In this document: in pieces, positions 21,586 to 33,240 of the stretch
How the letters are laid out: every line of letters begins with the position of its first letter
How positions within the stretch are numbered: the stretch's first letter is position 1
Assembly: GCA_037976565.1 (NCBI GenBank)
Contig: CP137681.1
Location: 30,384,707 to 30,448,706 of the forward strand
Direction of reading: 5' to 3'
DNA length: 64,000 bases
DNA from: Mesocentrotus franciscanus
Taxonomy: Eukaryota > Echinodermata > Echinoidea > Camarodonta > Strongylocentrotidae
Made by a program: the position numbers and the translations under genes
The notes under the pieces: generated by a model
The model's input: only the letters and a program-made list of their open reading frames with translations
Told to the model about the DNA's origin: nothing
Database searches by the model: none

Positions 21586-21776
21586 ATGCCTCAGTCACAC
21601 CTTTGAGTATTTGGAAATGATTTTCTGTTGTAAAGCAATGGTAATTCTTGATATCAAGAATTGAATTCTTGATATCAAGAATTCGATTTCTTGATATCAA
21701 GAATAAATGTTAAAACGGCTTGCCATACATACGCAGCAATACGCAAGCCAAATACGCAAAGGTGTGACTGAGGCAT
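21586..21776. mobile_element. MITE with 20-bp inverted ends and three internal TTCTTGATATCAAGAA palindromes
   Basis: Left end ATGCCTCAGTCACACCTTTG, right end CAAAGGTGTGACTGAGGCAT, a perfect 20-bp inverted repeat over 191 bp. The interior has ATTCTTGATATCAAGAAT-type palindromes three times in tandem (21651-21706). No clear target duplication beyond possible TTA/TAA bases. Confidence 0.85.
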
Positions 21777-21869
21777 TAAGGAAGGCCTTGATCATTTGGC
21801 ATACTCGGTGAATAAAACGTAATAAAAATGCAGAGTATTATATTACACTGTTAGAACAAGTATTACAAA

Positions 21870-22000
21870 TTTTAATCAAGTTGGTTAAAATTTTAATCAA
21901 CCACAGATTACTATATGAATCACTCAATATTATTGTGGGTTAAACTTTAACCAACGGCCCTGTGATTCAAATTTAAGCTGTGGTTGATTAAAAATTGTTA
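21870..22000. repeat. Inverted-repeat element (TTTTAATCAACCACAG ends)
   Basis: TTTTAATCAACCACAG near 21890 is mirrored by CTGTGGTTGATTAAAA near 21979, with further GGTTAAA/TTTAACC pairs between. It can fold as a hairpin; probably MITE debris. Confidence 0.6.
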
Positions 22001-22047
22001 TCGTTTATTGGTTAAATGTATTTGCTCAATGTTGGTTATCATATCCG

Positions 22048-22790
22048 GACACCTACCCCTGGACATCCACCCCCCGGATAACCACCCCCAGTCAACTACC
22101 CCCTAGGACAACTACCCCGTAGGACAACTACCCCCTAGGGCAACCACCCTCTAGGACGACAACCCCCCGGGACAACTACCCCCGGACATCTACCCCCCAG
22201 ACAACTACCCCCGGACAACTACCCCCTAGGATAGTTGTCCGGGGGTATTTGTCCTAGAGGATGGTTTCTCTCTCTCTCTCTCTCTTCTCTCTCTCTTCCT
22301 TTTTTTTTTCTCTCTCTTGATATCTATTATATCGTATCAGGACAATTACCCCCTGGGCAATCACCCCCCGGAAAATTACCCCCCGGAGAATTACCCCCGA
22401 GGACAATTACCCCCATGGACAATTACCCCCGGAAAATTACCCCGGAGAATTACCCCCGAGGACAATTACCCCCAAGGACAATTACCCCGGAAATTTACCC
22501 CGGAAAACTACCCCCGAGGACAACTACCCCGAGGACAATTACCCCCGAGGACAACTACCCCGGAAAACTACCCCCGAGGACAACTACCCCCAGGACAATT
22601 ACCCCCGAGGACAACTACCCCCGAGGACAACTACCCCGAGGACAACTACCCCCAGGACAATTACCCCCATGGACAACTACCCCGAGGACAATTACCCCCG
22701 AGGACAACTACCCCGGAAAACTACCCCCGAGGACAACTACCCCCGAGGACAATTACCCCCTCGAAACACCATTACCTCCGAGGACAATCA
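22048..22790. repeat. Large GGACAAYTACCCC minisatellite
   Basis: Dozens of 13-17-bp units (GGACAACTACCCC, GGACAATTACCCCCGA). Two blocks (22048-22231 and 22340-22790) are separated by a short inverted unit (GATAGTTGTCCGGGGGTA) and a (TC)n tract at 22267-22318. Two plus-strand frames stay open for 180-195 codons giving PRTITPEDNYP- and RGQLPPRTTTP-like repeats. That follows from a unit length that avoids stops, and no gene context supports translation. Confidence 0.9.
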
Positions 22791-22869
22791 CACCCAGGAA
22801 TTTGCAACACTGTGACGTATAATGCGAGCTCCGCTTCAAATTGCTATTTAGAGAAAATGTCATGAACTT

Positions 22870-23800
22870 TCATTTTCTTAGTTATTTATGACGGCATAGA
22901 TTTGTTTCGTACAGGGGTTGTGTATAAACATATTTGCAATAATTATATTTAATTATATTTTGGGTGAATGTATGTGGAAAATTTGTTAAGGAAGAATACA
23001 GATTTTTAAAAGTTTTCTAGCACAGGGCAAATAGGCGGGAGCTCACAAGACACGTCACGGAGTTGCATATTTGTGTTTGCACCTTCAACAAATCATAATT
23101 TTCTAATTTTTAATTGGTGAAACTTTTTCAAACTCTAGGCCATATGAAAGATAGAAACATCCACTACCTCCATCTCAGAAAAGGTTAAAGCAGGCATTTT
23201 TACTTTATTTTCCCCCTGAAACGTGGTCATGGTAATTCTATGAACCATATGAAATTGACAAGCTTTTGTTCTTAACGAGTTTAACAGAGATTAAAAATCG
23301 AAGGGACGCTTAAGCATTAGTGACGATGTTCGCTTCTCGCCAGCTTTGTTTGACGTTATTCAGTGTGGCCTCCAAGTCTCCTAAAACTTTGACTTTTCAT
23401 GAATTCTGGAAGCAAAGGAATATGTCTACTTAGACTGTGCTTAAAATTTATTTTTTGTTTAGCTGTTTATGGTTCTCTAGTGTACGAGTTAATGTGGTGA
23501 AAATCCTATTCTTGTTTTGTCATCATTCTTTATATAAAAGAAAAGGTATTGAACTTAAAATGTTGCGGAGGTAAATTGACATACAAGATGCAATATTTTA
23601 ACTATTTACATTCTCTATCACAAGTGAATAACTTTAATAGCATTTCAAACAGTGTTTCAATTTTCAGTTTTATTTTCACTTCCAACAGAACTATCAATAT
23701 AAACAATTATGACAAGAAATCAATTACATAAATCATTTTGAAAATCATTAATTAAATTACAAAAGAATGTATACATGTGCTGTAAGTGATGTTTCGTTTG
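22870..23800. other. No gene recognised
   Basis: AT-rich unique-looking sequence; only one short frame (about 23549-23731), with no supporting features. Confidence 0.5.
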
Positions 23801-24500
23801 TTTAAAAGTAAAAAACTGTGAAAATGGAGGGATCTACTGAGAAGCGGGATTTGTAGAATGTGGATCCCTCAAAAGACGGTAGTAATAAACATATGGAATA
23901 AATACATATACATTTGGAGACAAAACAGATTAATCTGAAATTGTGAAATGAGAACTTATGAATTATAAATTCATAATTTAAAAATGTATAACAACATGCT
24001 TTTCCTACGTCTGGGTGAACATGATCCAACAGAGACATAGGACGAAGACTGACATTATATGAAAGGTCACAAACGCAATCTGTGGGGGAGTAAAACACGA
24101 GTTGACTACGCGAAGATTTAATATGTTTTATAAGATTGTAAAAGAAACGAGTTCGCTTTTCGCTTAAAAGAATGGAGTGATGGGGCAAGTTTAGTACAAA
24201 TACGTGAAAAGTTCCAAAATTTGAGACCGGCATAGATAAATGTATTTAGAAGAGGTAAATGAAAGTCACCACAATGTAATTTTTTTGTAGGGGTGGGGGG
24301 AGGAACACATCATGAATAAAATTGAGAGCATGTCATTACTGTTAGTTTACAAAAACTGGCCTAACTGGAAGAGATAGAGGTCATTAATTATTAACATGCT
24401 ATTTTCAAAGAATATAGGATTTGTAAGGGAACGCGACTGAGAGTTGCGATTAATACGAAGAGCTTTTTCTGCAACGATAAAACTTCTGTCCAGCAAATTT
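23800..24500 (-). pseudogene. LINE relic: C-terminal part of a CR1/L2-like ORF2
   Basis: On the minus strand, in broken frames, the sequence gives AEKALRINRNSQSRSLTNPI, FENSMLIINDLYLFQLGQFL, then GLKFWNFSRICTKLAPSLHS and FKRKANSFLLQSYKTY. This is the same order as the 'L.KL.IL...DL....FMF ... G...WN.LP ... FK..L...L' tail of the LINE at 11.7-16.6 kb. Heavily mutated. Confidence 0.65.
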
Positions 24501-24690
24501 TGGCGCGTATTGCCCAAAACCATATTTGAAGAGGATAAACATGATAAATATTAATGATACATTAACACAAATAAAACACCTTCCTGCTGTCTTGAAGGAA
24601 GCCAAAGGAGGAGACTTATCAAAGTCATGTACTAAAAACAGAGTTCTGACATCCCAAAGTAAAACTCAGAGGCAAAGATCATCACAATCA

Positions 24691-25515
24691 TGCTTATCAT
24701 ATAAACATGAAACAGTAAAAAAAGAGAATTAAAAAAAAACTAGAAACTTTTATCCTGAAAACAATCAAATGCATAAAAAAAGAAGATATCAAATGATATC
24801 ATTCTGTATTCAACAATGTATATACGTAACACATCTCTTAATGTAAAACAAAAAATCCCATATAATGTAATGCCAAGTAAATGGGAGGTCCTGCATGTTA
24901 AAACAATTCACCTGGACTGATCAAAAACTGTACAATAGCATAGGTGACTGATCGTTAGTGAAGATTATGGGACACGCCCCTTAAAAATCTACAATGTCTC
25001 TCCCATGGTAATTAGTAACGAGCCTGATGAGCCGGAGATTGGTATCTTGGTACACTCTCCTACGTGCGGGAGGCGCCATTCCAGCTTGCGCTTGCCCGAT
25101 GCTAATCATGCTTATCATATAAACATGAAACAGTAAAAAAGAGAATTAAAAAAAATAGAAACTTTTATCCTGAAAACGATCAAATGCATACAAAAAGAAG
25201 ATATCAAATGATATCATTCTGTATTCAACAATGTATATACGCATCTCTTAATGTAAAACAAAACATCCCATATAATGTAATGCCAAGTAAATGGGAGGTC
25301 CTGCATGTTAAAACAATTCAACTGGACTGATCAAAAACTGTACAATAGCATAGGTGACTGATCGTTAGTGAAGATTATGGGACACGCCCCTCAAAAAATC
25401 TACAATGTCTCTCCCATGGTAATTAGTAACGAGCCTGATGAGCCGGAGATTGGTATCTTGGTACACTCTCCTACGTGCGGGAGGCGCCATTCCAGCTTGC
25501 GCTTGTCCGATCGTT
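24691..25515. repeat. Tandem ~418-bp duplication overlapping the 3' end of the MULE gene
   Basis: TGCTTATCATATAAACATGA at 24691 recurs at 25109. The match continues through CTGGACTGATCAAAAACTGT and GGAGATTGGTATCTTGG to CCAGCTTGCGCTTG (about 25096 and 25505), differing by a few small indels. The duplicated unit contains the last ~45 codons of the transposase exon plus downstream DNA. Confidence 0.9.
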
Positions 25516-25911
25516 ACTTCGTTCATGGCATGTTCCCGTTTTAGGCAGGTCAAAAACTGCCAAAACGAGGGTGGTCGGCACCGACGCCGATCTGGAACCT
25601 TCGGTGCCAGCCCTCCACATGATTGTTCGTGCGAAATTCCCCTGCAGTGTCGCATTGAACATGTTCCACATTATGGGCGGGAACCTCGCTGCCTGGCGAC
25701 CATGTCCCGCGGCTCTTTGAGGTCGACCCACATAAGTATCCTCAAAATAATTGAGGACAGGTTGCAGCTCTGCCCTTGCAATGCCTGCCAAGGCTTCAAA
25801 CGCCTCCACGGTGTCTTCCACTGGCACAAATGCAATCGCTCCTATCATTCTCGCCTGTGTCCGGATCTCCTCATCCTCGTTGTAGAGCACCTGCAGCCCT
25901 TCTTGCTTGAT
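25365..25911 (-). pseudogene. MULE-like gene, exon C (frameshifted)
   Basis: Acceptor TTATTTTTAG. Frame 1 runs to FNATLQGNFA, then the expected NNHVEGWHRRF appears in a second frame and FLTCLKREHAMNEV in a third. It ends RLVTNYHGRDIVDFLRG and a stop at 25365-25367. At least two small indels. Confidence 0.75.
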
Positions 25912-25919
25912 CTAAAAAT

Positions 25920-26559
25920 AATAATATAAAACTCATAACAGTACATGTACCAGCCCTTTCACACTTCAGAAATATTGTTTGTTGTCTACCCATTGAGCAA
26001 AATGCATAGATATTGGTAACTGTTCATTTAGTGTGGGGAGGGGGAGGAACAAACCGCTGTCCCCTATTTTTCGCCCGAATCCGCCAGGGCTGCCCGAAAT
26101 TTTCTCCCTTGCCTGACTATACGCAATGAGCGTTTCCTATAGGAGAAAATAACATGCTTGTATCCTACTCAGCTTCCTTGTGGCCTACCAATTTTCAGTA
26201 TAACTATCGATTATATTCCCCCTCCCCTCCTGGCGATTAGAGGTCCGTGTTTTCCAGGTCAGTTTTAGGCACAATCGAAAGAGATATAGCCCCTAGCCCC
26301 TACCCTCTAATCATCATATAAAGCTTTTGTTACTGGGCTTGAAAGGATGATTAAAAGAAAAATATTTATTAGAGTCCTCCCCCTCTCTCCTCAGCATTTA
26401 TCATGGCTTGCAAGTCCACTTACTCAAATTTCAAACTCTACCTAATATTTGTATCACTATTTTTTTTTTTTTTAGCCATGAGCCTTGAATGTACTATTTG
26501 ATCAATAAATGGCGGGTAAAAAAAAGGGATCAACTGTCAATATATAAATATCACCATAC
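25920..26559. other. Intron of the MULE-like gene
   Basis: Contains a GC-rich patch with CGCCCGAATCCGCCAGG (26073-26089) resembling the end of the hAT-like element family, and a T16 run at 26460. No exon seen. Confidence 0.5.
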
Positions 26560-26871
26560 CCGTTCATGTATCCTCTGACAGAGATGAAAAAGACATCCTT
26601 GAACGTGAGCATTTGGAAATGCCTGGGAAAATGCGTTCTTCGCTGCAAATTCGTAGTCGATCATGATTCTGGTTGGGTAGAACGCCCTTCCCTCCTGTAG
26701 TGCTGCTAGTACCCTTGCATATGACGCCTGGTCCTTATTTAGCATGAGGCAATAAACCAAAGGCACCACATGTCCCTCATATGTGGCGTGGATTGTCCAC
26801 AACTGGAAGAAGATGGTCGGCACTACCTTGAACGTGCCATCAGCGAACCAACTTTCAGACGTTGACAGCAA
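26560..26871 (-). CDS. MULE-like gene, exon B (transposase core)
   Basis: 104 codons, phase 0 both ends (acceptor GCTACTAG, donor GTATGG). WFADGTFKVVPTIFFQLW provides the first catalytic-type Asp, followed by PLVYCLMLNKDQASYARVLA, RIMIDYEFAAKNAFSQAFPN (second acidic block) and QGCLFHLCQRIHERV. Confidence 0.82.
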
Positions 26872-27302
26872 CTAGTAGCAAAACAGAATGAATACATTTG
26901 CATCGAATATTATATATTTCAAACAAACAAACTGTTTCACTTGCAAAATTGTATGTATTATTTCCAAGCTATTTTATTTACTTACTTACTGTTTTTAATT
27001 ATCATAGCATGATAATTAAAAACATAATCGAAATAGGAGATCATGTCGTATCAGAACAATACCCCCTCAGAATTGTTCTAGAACCGATCCTGTACTTTGT
27101 CGAGAATAATAACCAATTTTAATTTAATTTCAATTTCAATTTTATAGGAAGTATTTGGATATCTTTATGATGACCTCACAATTTCAATTCATTCTAATGA
27201 ATCCTGAAATCTTTTACTCAATACGTATGCTTTTGCAGCACTTCCTAAAATTGCGGAACCGTAGAAGGCCAAATGGCAATGAACCCCAACACTTGTTCTT
27301 AC

Positions 27303-27689
27303 CTGAAGGTTCCTTTCCGTAGTAAACACTAAAATCCGGCGAGGGTCGTTTCTTCCAGAGTCGTGATAAAGGAAAAGCTCTCCACCCAGCGTCAATCGTT
27401 GATCTACAGGGATTTCCAGATCTTCCACAGTCATGGGAATGGGGAGGGCGTTTGGGTTCTCTTGGCGCTGTCTCCGGATATTCCTCCTCATGTTGTTTAG
27501 TGATGGTAGCGCTGCCCGCCCTTCCTCTGTTACCTCGCATAGTGTCGCCATAAGCACCTGTTGTGGTCTTTCATTGGACTCAGTGGCCCTTCTCTTCGTT
27601 GCTGCTTTAACCTTCGTAGCATTGCTTCTACCATGGTTAGGCGGATGGTTATGCTCCGTTCTATCGCGGAATTGGTTATCACCCATGAC
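27303..27689 (-). CDS. MULE-like gene, exon A (FLYWCH C-terminal half and linker)
   Basis: 129 codons, acceptor TTTCTCTAATAG, donor GTAAGAAC. Reads VMGDNQFRDRTEHNHPPN, then an Arg/Lys-rich segment (KVKAATKRRATESNERPQQV) and DQRLTLGGELFLYHDSG with RRILVFTTERNLQ at the exon end. Confidence 0.75.
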
Positions 27690-27699
27690 CTATTAGAGA

Positions 27700-27950
27700 A
27701 AAAGAAAAAGAGAGAGAGAGGAAGTGTGGGGGGAGAGAGAGAGAGAGAGATTGAGAGAGATAAAACATTATTCCCATATATATAGGCTATTAATCATCCA
27801 CTAATTATTAGGCATTATGGATGGTAGACGAAATGGGCATTTAGAAAACTAGGAATCAGACAAAATGAATAATAGACCAAATGGTAATAGATTAATTGGG
27901 GATTAGACCGAATGACTGTCGTCCTAGATGGCCGCTAGATCTAACGATAA
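27700..27950. repeat. (GA)n tract and degenerate TAGACnnAATGG tandem motif
   Basis: GAGAGAGA at 27711-27765, then loosely repeated motifs TAGACGAAATGG, CAGACAAAATGA, TAGACCAAATGG and TAGACCGAATGA (27816-27920). Confidence 0.5.
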
Positions 27951-28543
27951 GTAGACGAAACTATTATGGGACAAAGTGGATAGTAGACTGGCTGGTTGTT
28001 AACCAAACGGCAATTCACCTAAATAGCTACATGTACGTTGATCTCAACACAACGAATTAAGTTTCCTAAAAGCAACTCCTTGTGATTTTTTTGTTAACGG
28101 GAGTCCAACATTGATAGTTAACTTCTCAAGACTAAACCTGAAAAATTAGTGAAGCGTGTTGAACAAAGTTTGAATTTTTGAAAGTTAGAATCACTTTCAT
28201 CCCGTAGATACAAACTTAATTGTTTATTTGATTGTTTTGTGTTTGTTTTGGGTTTTTTCCCCTTTGTCACTATGATTTGATTTTGTAGTTAAATTTCTGT
28301 AAATATGTTCATTTATTATAACTTTCATATTTGTTTGTGAATTATATTTTCATTGTTTTAAATTTTATTCGAATTTTATGTAATCACTGCCTCGCTGAAA
28401 AAACAGCTTTTGCTGAATGCGGGCACAAGTTGTATTTGTTTTTAACCATGAATAAATAAAAAAAAAAAATATATATAGGTAGGGCTCTTCGAATTAGCCG
28501 AATCGGTATTTTCTGTATAAAGTAGCGGCAGACAACTTTATAA

Positions 28544-28892
28544 TATAATAATATAATAAATTTAATTTATATAGCGCTAAATACAAATGTCTCTAAGCGC
28601 TTTACAAATATATTATTACCCCGGTCATTGGATTCAGTGCTTACCCGCACACAATGTGTGCACAATCTCCACTCCTGGGAGCATTCCAGCCAGGCGTTAC
28701 ATGACGCTCAAAAACTGTTTGACCAACAATGACGGTCGCATCCTACCGGGTACCCATTTAACACCTGGGTGGAGAGTAGCAAGTGCAGGTTAATATCTTG
28801 CCAAAGGATATTAGTGCCGTGTCGGGATTCGAACCCTCGACCTTCGAATCTCCAAGTCAAGCGCCTTAAACCACTCGACCACGACACTCCCT
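28544..28892 (-). mobile_element. tRNA-derived SINE (minus strand)
   Basis: On the minus strand it starts GGAGTGTCGTGGTCGAGTGG (A-box-like TGGTCGAGTGG) and has GGTTCGAATCCC as B box about 40 bp later. A body follows, with CACCCAGGTGTTAAATGGG and GGAGTGGAGATTGTGCACAC, and an end GCGCTATATAAATT plus TTA-rich tail. The head resembles Ser/Leu-type tRNAs. Not a functional tRNA because the sequence continues without a proper acceptor stem. Confidence 0.85.
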
Positions 28893-30860
28893 TTCCCGTT
28901 TGTTCCTACACACAAAAATTATTTCTAGAGAACCTGTAATAATATACTCTCCATATTATATTTTAAGTAGTGCCCCAAGGGTGAAGGCGCTTGGGAGAAG
29001 AAAAAAATCTTCATATTTGTGTACAAGACAAACGAAGGGTTATTTGTCACTACGGCACAATCCAATGAGAGAATTGCCAATTTGAGATTTGCATGGATGT
29101 ATATAGTGATCTCATATATCAAACATTCATTATTTTCTTATCATTGGTCCGATTTATTCCAAACTTTTGCCATTCTGTTTCTCTGATGTATCTGCTTTCA
29201 TTCCTTAAAAGCAATGGAATTGTTACAAGGGTTGGATTTCCTTTGAACCGTAAAGATACTATGTCCCTTTTGCAGCAAACATCTAATTCTGTAGAACTTT
29301 GCAGGAATTATGAATATGTCATGTATGTCCTATCTGTGAAATTTAAACGTTAGCAGTGTCCTAATATTCAAATTATGCAAGGAAACCCGTTTACTTGCTA
29401 GACTTCACTGTCAGACACTATTGAGTGACTGACTGGCCTTTTCTTCTTTGGTAATAACATATATAAAATGAGCTGTAAAGGGTACATAAGCATTTGTCTA
29501 CATCAATAACCCACTTCTTGTAATGGCCAAATTAAACTGATTGAATCTTTGCGCAGCATAAAACGTTCGACCATTCGGTACAATGGTCTGAAAATCAGAC
29601 TATTACTTACTGGCTCTATAGCTCTTAAGTCGATTCGACAACTAATATTTGTTATTTTCCCACTTAAAGACATTTTCAAACCCCGTTTTTAGGAGAGTTC
29701 TAAATTAGTATTATCTTTCAAATGCCGTTGGAATTTAACCTTTTCATTTTTGGCCTGCAAATGGGAATAGTACTTTTAACAGGATTGTATCTGTGCTTTT
29801 ACAGAAATATTTGTGTGGAAACCAGAAGTAGCCAGTCATACTTAATCAAGCAGGTAAATGAGAGGAATGGGTCGGTGAAAGTTTAAATGAATTCCGATTA
29901 AAGATAAGATTTTATTTTGTTTAAGTTGCAAACTCCTCCCTTCTACTCTGTACTAAAAATCAGAAATCTTTATTTTCCTTAGACAAAATTTTCAGTTATA
30001 CATGCACCCTAAATATACTATTTCAAATGTGTTTTCCTATCCAATCCTTGTATGGAAGAAATCTATTCCGTCATCAACAACGAAGAGAATTAAGTTGATT
30101 ACATTTTCTGAGCAAATTGGAGAGAGTGCGGATACGCCACAATGTTATCGATAATGTAATGTCATTATTATTACTGAAAATATTATTAATGACAATTTTA
30201 ATATTTTCCTTCTTAAAGCGTCTGGTAGACGCCGTAATAGAAAATGAGGAAAATAAAAGAAAATAATTGATTACATTTTTGTTTCCTACTTCATAACTGG
30301 AAGGGGTTGAGCTCTAAATCTTTCAGAGTATTGTTCAAAAATTGTATTGCATATCACAAGCCATCTGCAGAAAAAATCTCATCGAGATTTTGAGGGCTTA
30401 CAAATGTGTGATACTATCTTTAAAGACAAAATTTGGAAAATTAGCTACATTAATGCCTTTGCTTAATTGTAGTGAGACTGTCAAATTGATGATTTGTCAG
30501 CTCTGAATGCGAACACCATGCACACCCATCGATGACCTCCTGTTACCCTGCTTAACATCCGTTAGTTCATGTATGACTGATCACAAGTTAAAGAACAAAA
30601 TAATCACAATTCTAACTTCAGGTCAGCGAAAATGAACAAAAAATAACATTAACAACAAAAACAAATCTTAATATCTCTATTTCATTTAATATTGACAGAA
30701 ATTAAACTTGGTATATCTTGTCAGTTACTTTTATCATATTGGACCTATATGTCATGTTTGACTGTGCACAAATTAAAGACAAAATAACCATGTTTATTCC
30801 TAAAATGTATGTCATTGCTTCCTTTATTGTAGAACAATGTTTTTCAGAAGGTCGTTGACC
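28893..30860. other. No gene recognised
   Basis: AT-rich sequence. A frame at 29093-29353 (86 codons) has no domain or splice support. A small hairpin (GCGTCTGGTAGACGC, 30219-30233) is the only structure noticed. Confidence 0.5.
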
Positions 30861-30869
30861 TCCATCCAT

Positions 30870-31045
30870 TACTTCATAATAATATTAATAATGGTGGCTT
30901 CTTATATAGCGGACATGTCTGTCACGTTGTGACGCTCCTGGCGCTGCCCCGATTATTACCCTTGCTTTAGCAAGGCGGCCACTACGGCGCTCTAGCATTT
31001 CAACGAATTAATTCCTACCAGGTACTCATTTACATCACCTTTGAA
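30870..31045 (-). repeat. SINE/LINE tail fragment
   Basis: AATAATGGTGGCTTCTTATATAGCGG is the reverse of the AAGCGCTTCATAAGAAGCCACCATAAT type sequence near 19355-19390 that precedes the (ATT)n array. It also has CCAGGTACTCATTTACA, a SINE-body motif. Confidence 0.45.
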
Positions 31046-31134
31046 ATGTGACTATTCCTCTCTTGTTTGTGTGTTTGTGTGATTGTATGTTTTTCCCTTA
31101 ATAAACATGCTGGCTCGGAGTGTAACCTCACTAG

Positions 31135-31358
31135 TCATAAGGACCGCGATTTATTACGTGGAACTTCCGATACGTGAAGAACCGCTATTCATAAAACGGA
31201 AAGAGGGCCACTATTCACAAAAGCGTGAGGACTGTTATTCTTGAGGACCGCTATTCATAAAGTGAGATAAGGGTCGCTATTCATAATTCATATCTAGGGG
31301 TCATTACTCTTAAGGACCGCTATTCATAATACGAAATCAGGGTCGCTATTCATAAACA
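31135..31358 (+). repeat. Degenerate AGGACCGCTATTCATAA minisatellite
   Basis: About eight imperfect units of (G)GG(A/T)C(C/G)GCTATTCATAA with variable ~10-20-bp spacers. Confidence 0.75.
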
Positions 31359-31399
31359 AATTGATGTCCTTTATTGTTTAATATGACATTGCATTTTTG

Positions 31400-32870
31400 T
31401 ATTCTATCTTTAATTTGTGCTCACTCAAGCATAACCTAATAAATACGATGTGGGGGAAAGTAACTGACTAGCTTGCCGTCTTTAGTTTCTTTCAACAACA
31501 AGAAGTAAAGAAATACCTTTATGACTTAATAATTTTTTTCCTCTGTTTGTGCTCAGTCAACCATGAAATGATGGAAACATCGTCACTGAAAAGTGGGGTG
31601 GCAACGCATATTACGGAAAATGTTTGCGTTTTAGGCCGGTCTCCAAATTTTAAGTAATATTTTAATGTGGTTATTTGTTTAATCTTGTGCTCAGCTATAA
31701 CCGTTAAGTAATTGATTACGATCTCAGTAGATCATTAATAAGCTTACGGTTCCTCTATGAACTGAAGCAACGACACTAATTTCATGAAGTTTAAACTGTG
31801 ATTCTTATTTTATCCCCTTTACCTTGTGCTTATGGTAGGCAATGCCAGCCCACCCCCTCCCCTCCTCTGAAAATACCACTGCAAGGAGGTCCTCTCCGAG
31901 TGTGATGTTTGCATATAGTGCGGAAAATCATCAATTTGGCTGTCCTTAGCTACAGCAATGACATTGATCTTGCGAATCATTTATTTTCGGTCTTTAAAGG
32001 GACTTGGTAACATTGTTTATATGAGAGAAAATGGTGCTAAGGCAGTGACTTCATTGCTAGATGTACAATTAAAGATAATCTGAAAGTTTGAGTGAAAACG
32101 GACCATTATTAATGATAACCATTGGGAAAAACTGATCTCACTGATCGATTCCTTAATTCTCCCAACTATATTATCACAATTTAATTACATTTCAGGTGAA
32201 AGTACATCGTCTTGTGACGATTGCAACAAACTGGCTCTTCATAACATTCCAGACATTTTAGTGTTGAAAGATTTTAAAAGCCTGTCTTATGTCTTATTTT
32301 CATGGAAAAACGGTTTGGAAAATTCAAAAATGGTTGGGAGAATTTACTGTTAATCACTGTTAAAGGGTGTTACTCAGTGTCCGCTTCAAAGAAAACCGTG
32401 CATTTATTTGTGGTTTAAGAATTTTCTCAGGATTTTTGCCTGTAAGTACAGTAAAAGGAATATAATAAGTAAGATTTCATACAAAAATTACACCGTTTTT
32501 AATCAACCTTCAACAATGTTACCGAATCACTTTTTGAGTTCTTAATACGGCCGGGGTGATTATGCCCCCTTAAGATCGCTGCCGTGAAACGGCCGATCTC
32601 CGCGTAAATTTGCACGCATGTCAAGTGAAGTGTATTATACAATACTATGATAATTTCAATTTTTGAAAAATTCACTTATTTGCATATTTATGGTAATTTA
32701 TGCAAATAAGGTCATAAATCACATTTACCCATAAATCATATATTATTCATATTTAAGCATCCGATTTTCAAAAACATTCTTTTAAAGATGCGCAAGACTC
32801 GAAAGAAAAGGTCAGCGAGCGTCGGGCGCCATCCATATGCGTTCCCGAACAATTAGAAAATCGTGGAGGG
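31400..32870. other. No gene recognised
   Basis: AT-rich; no frame above 60 codons with coding character on either strand and no clear repeat structure. Confidence 0.5.
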
Positions 32871-32880
32871 CATAATGCCC

Positions 32881-33202
32881 AGGGGCGGATCAGGAATTTC
32901 TTCCCGGTGCGTATATGGGGGCACACGGGGGAGTAGAGAACATATAAATATTTTGTTTTAGTCCCCCAAAACGCAACGGCTCAGCCAGCCGCTGAATAAA
33001 CGGGGGAGGGGGTAAGCGGAGATAACTTTTTTGGGTCCCATAAAATTGCTGAATAAGCGGGGGTGGTAAGCGGACCCCACTTTTTTTGGTCCCATAAAAT
33101 CGCAGAAAAAGCGGGGGTTTGGTAAGCGGACACTTTTTTTGTCACGAAAATTGTAAATTTGACATTTTGTTTCGTTGGAGTCAACTTTTTAGGTCAGGCA
33201 TT

Positions 33203-33236
<34 letters not shown>

Positions 33237-33240
33237 TTAA
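32881..33240. repeat. Relic related to the GCGGATCC-type elements, with internal GCGGGGG repeats and (TA)n
   Basis: Starts AGGGGCGGATCAGGAATTTC, followed by three copies of GCTGAATAAGCGGGGG/GGTAAGCGGACC (32990-33130), which also occur in copy B at 17400. A (TA)n run lies at 33206-33233. Confidence 0.5.

Larger units (their letters stand above)
25365..27689 (-). pseudogene. FLYWCH/MULE transposase-like gene, probably decayed
   Basis: Three minus-strand exons in compatible phase: 27689-27303, 26871-26560 and 25911-25365. Exon A carries the end of a FLYWCH zinc finger (RTEHNHPPNHGR). Exon B is the MULE transposase core (WFADGTFKVVP, FQLWTIHATY, then GCLFHLCQRIHERV). Exon C continues IKQEGLQVLYNEDEEIRTQA and, after two frame breaks near 25640 and 25570, NNHVEGWHRRFQIGVGADHP and LTCLKREHAMNEVT to a stop at 25365. 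MULE-type DDE transposases move DNA transposons; intron-bearing FLYWCH-MULE genes are frequent in invertebrate genomes. An upstream exon with the first half of FLYWCH is expected but was not found. The frame breaks argue for a pseudogene, though assembly error is possible. Confidence 0.78.

Noticed and set aside
22235..22865. Two overlapping ~190-codon Pro/Thr-rich repeat proteins
   Set aside because: They are a by-product of the GGACAAYTACCCC minisatellite; two frames are equally open, unit length varies, and there is no start or splice context.
23802..24233. 143-codon minus-strand frame as a host gene
   Set aside because: It overlaps, in a different frame, the recognisable LINE C-terminal remnant, and its own translation has no domain.
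28800..28892. Functional tRNA gene on the minus strand
   Set aside because: A and B boxes are good, but there is no pairing acceptor stem and the sequence continues into a SINE body.
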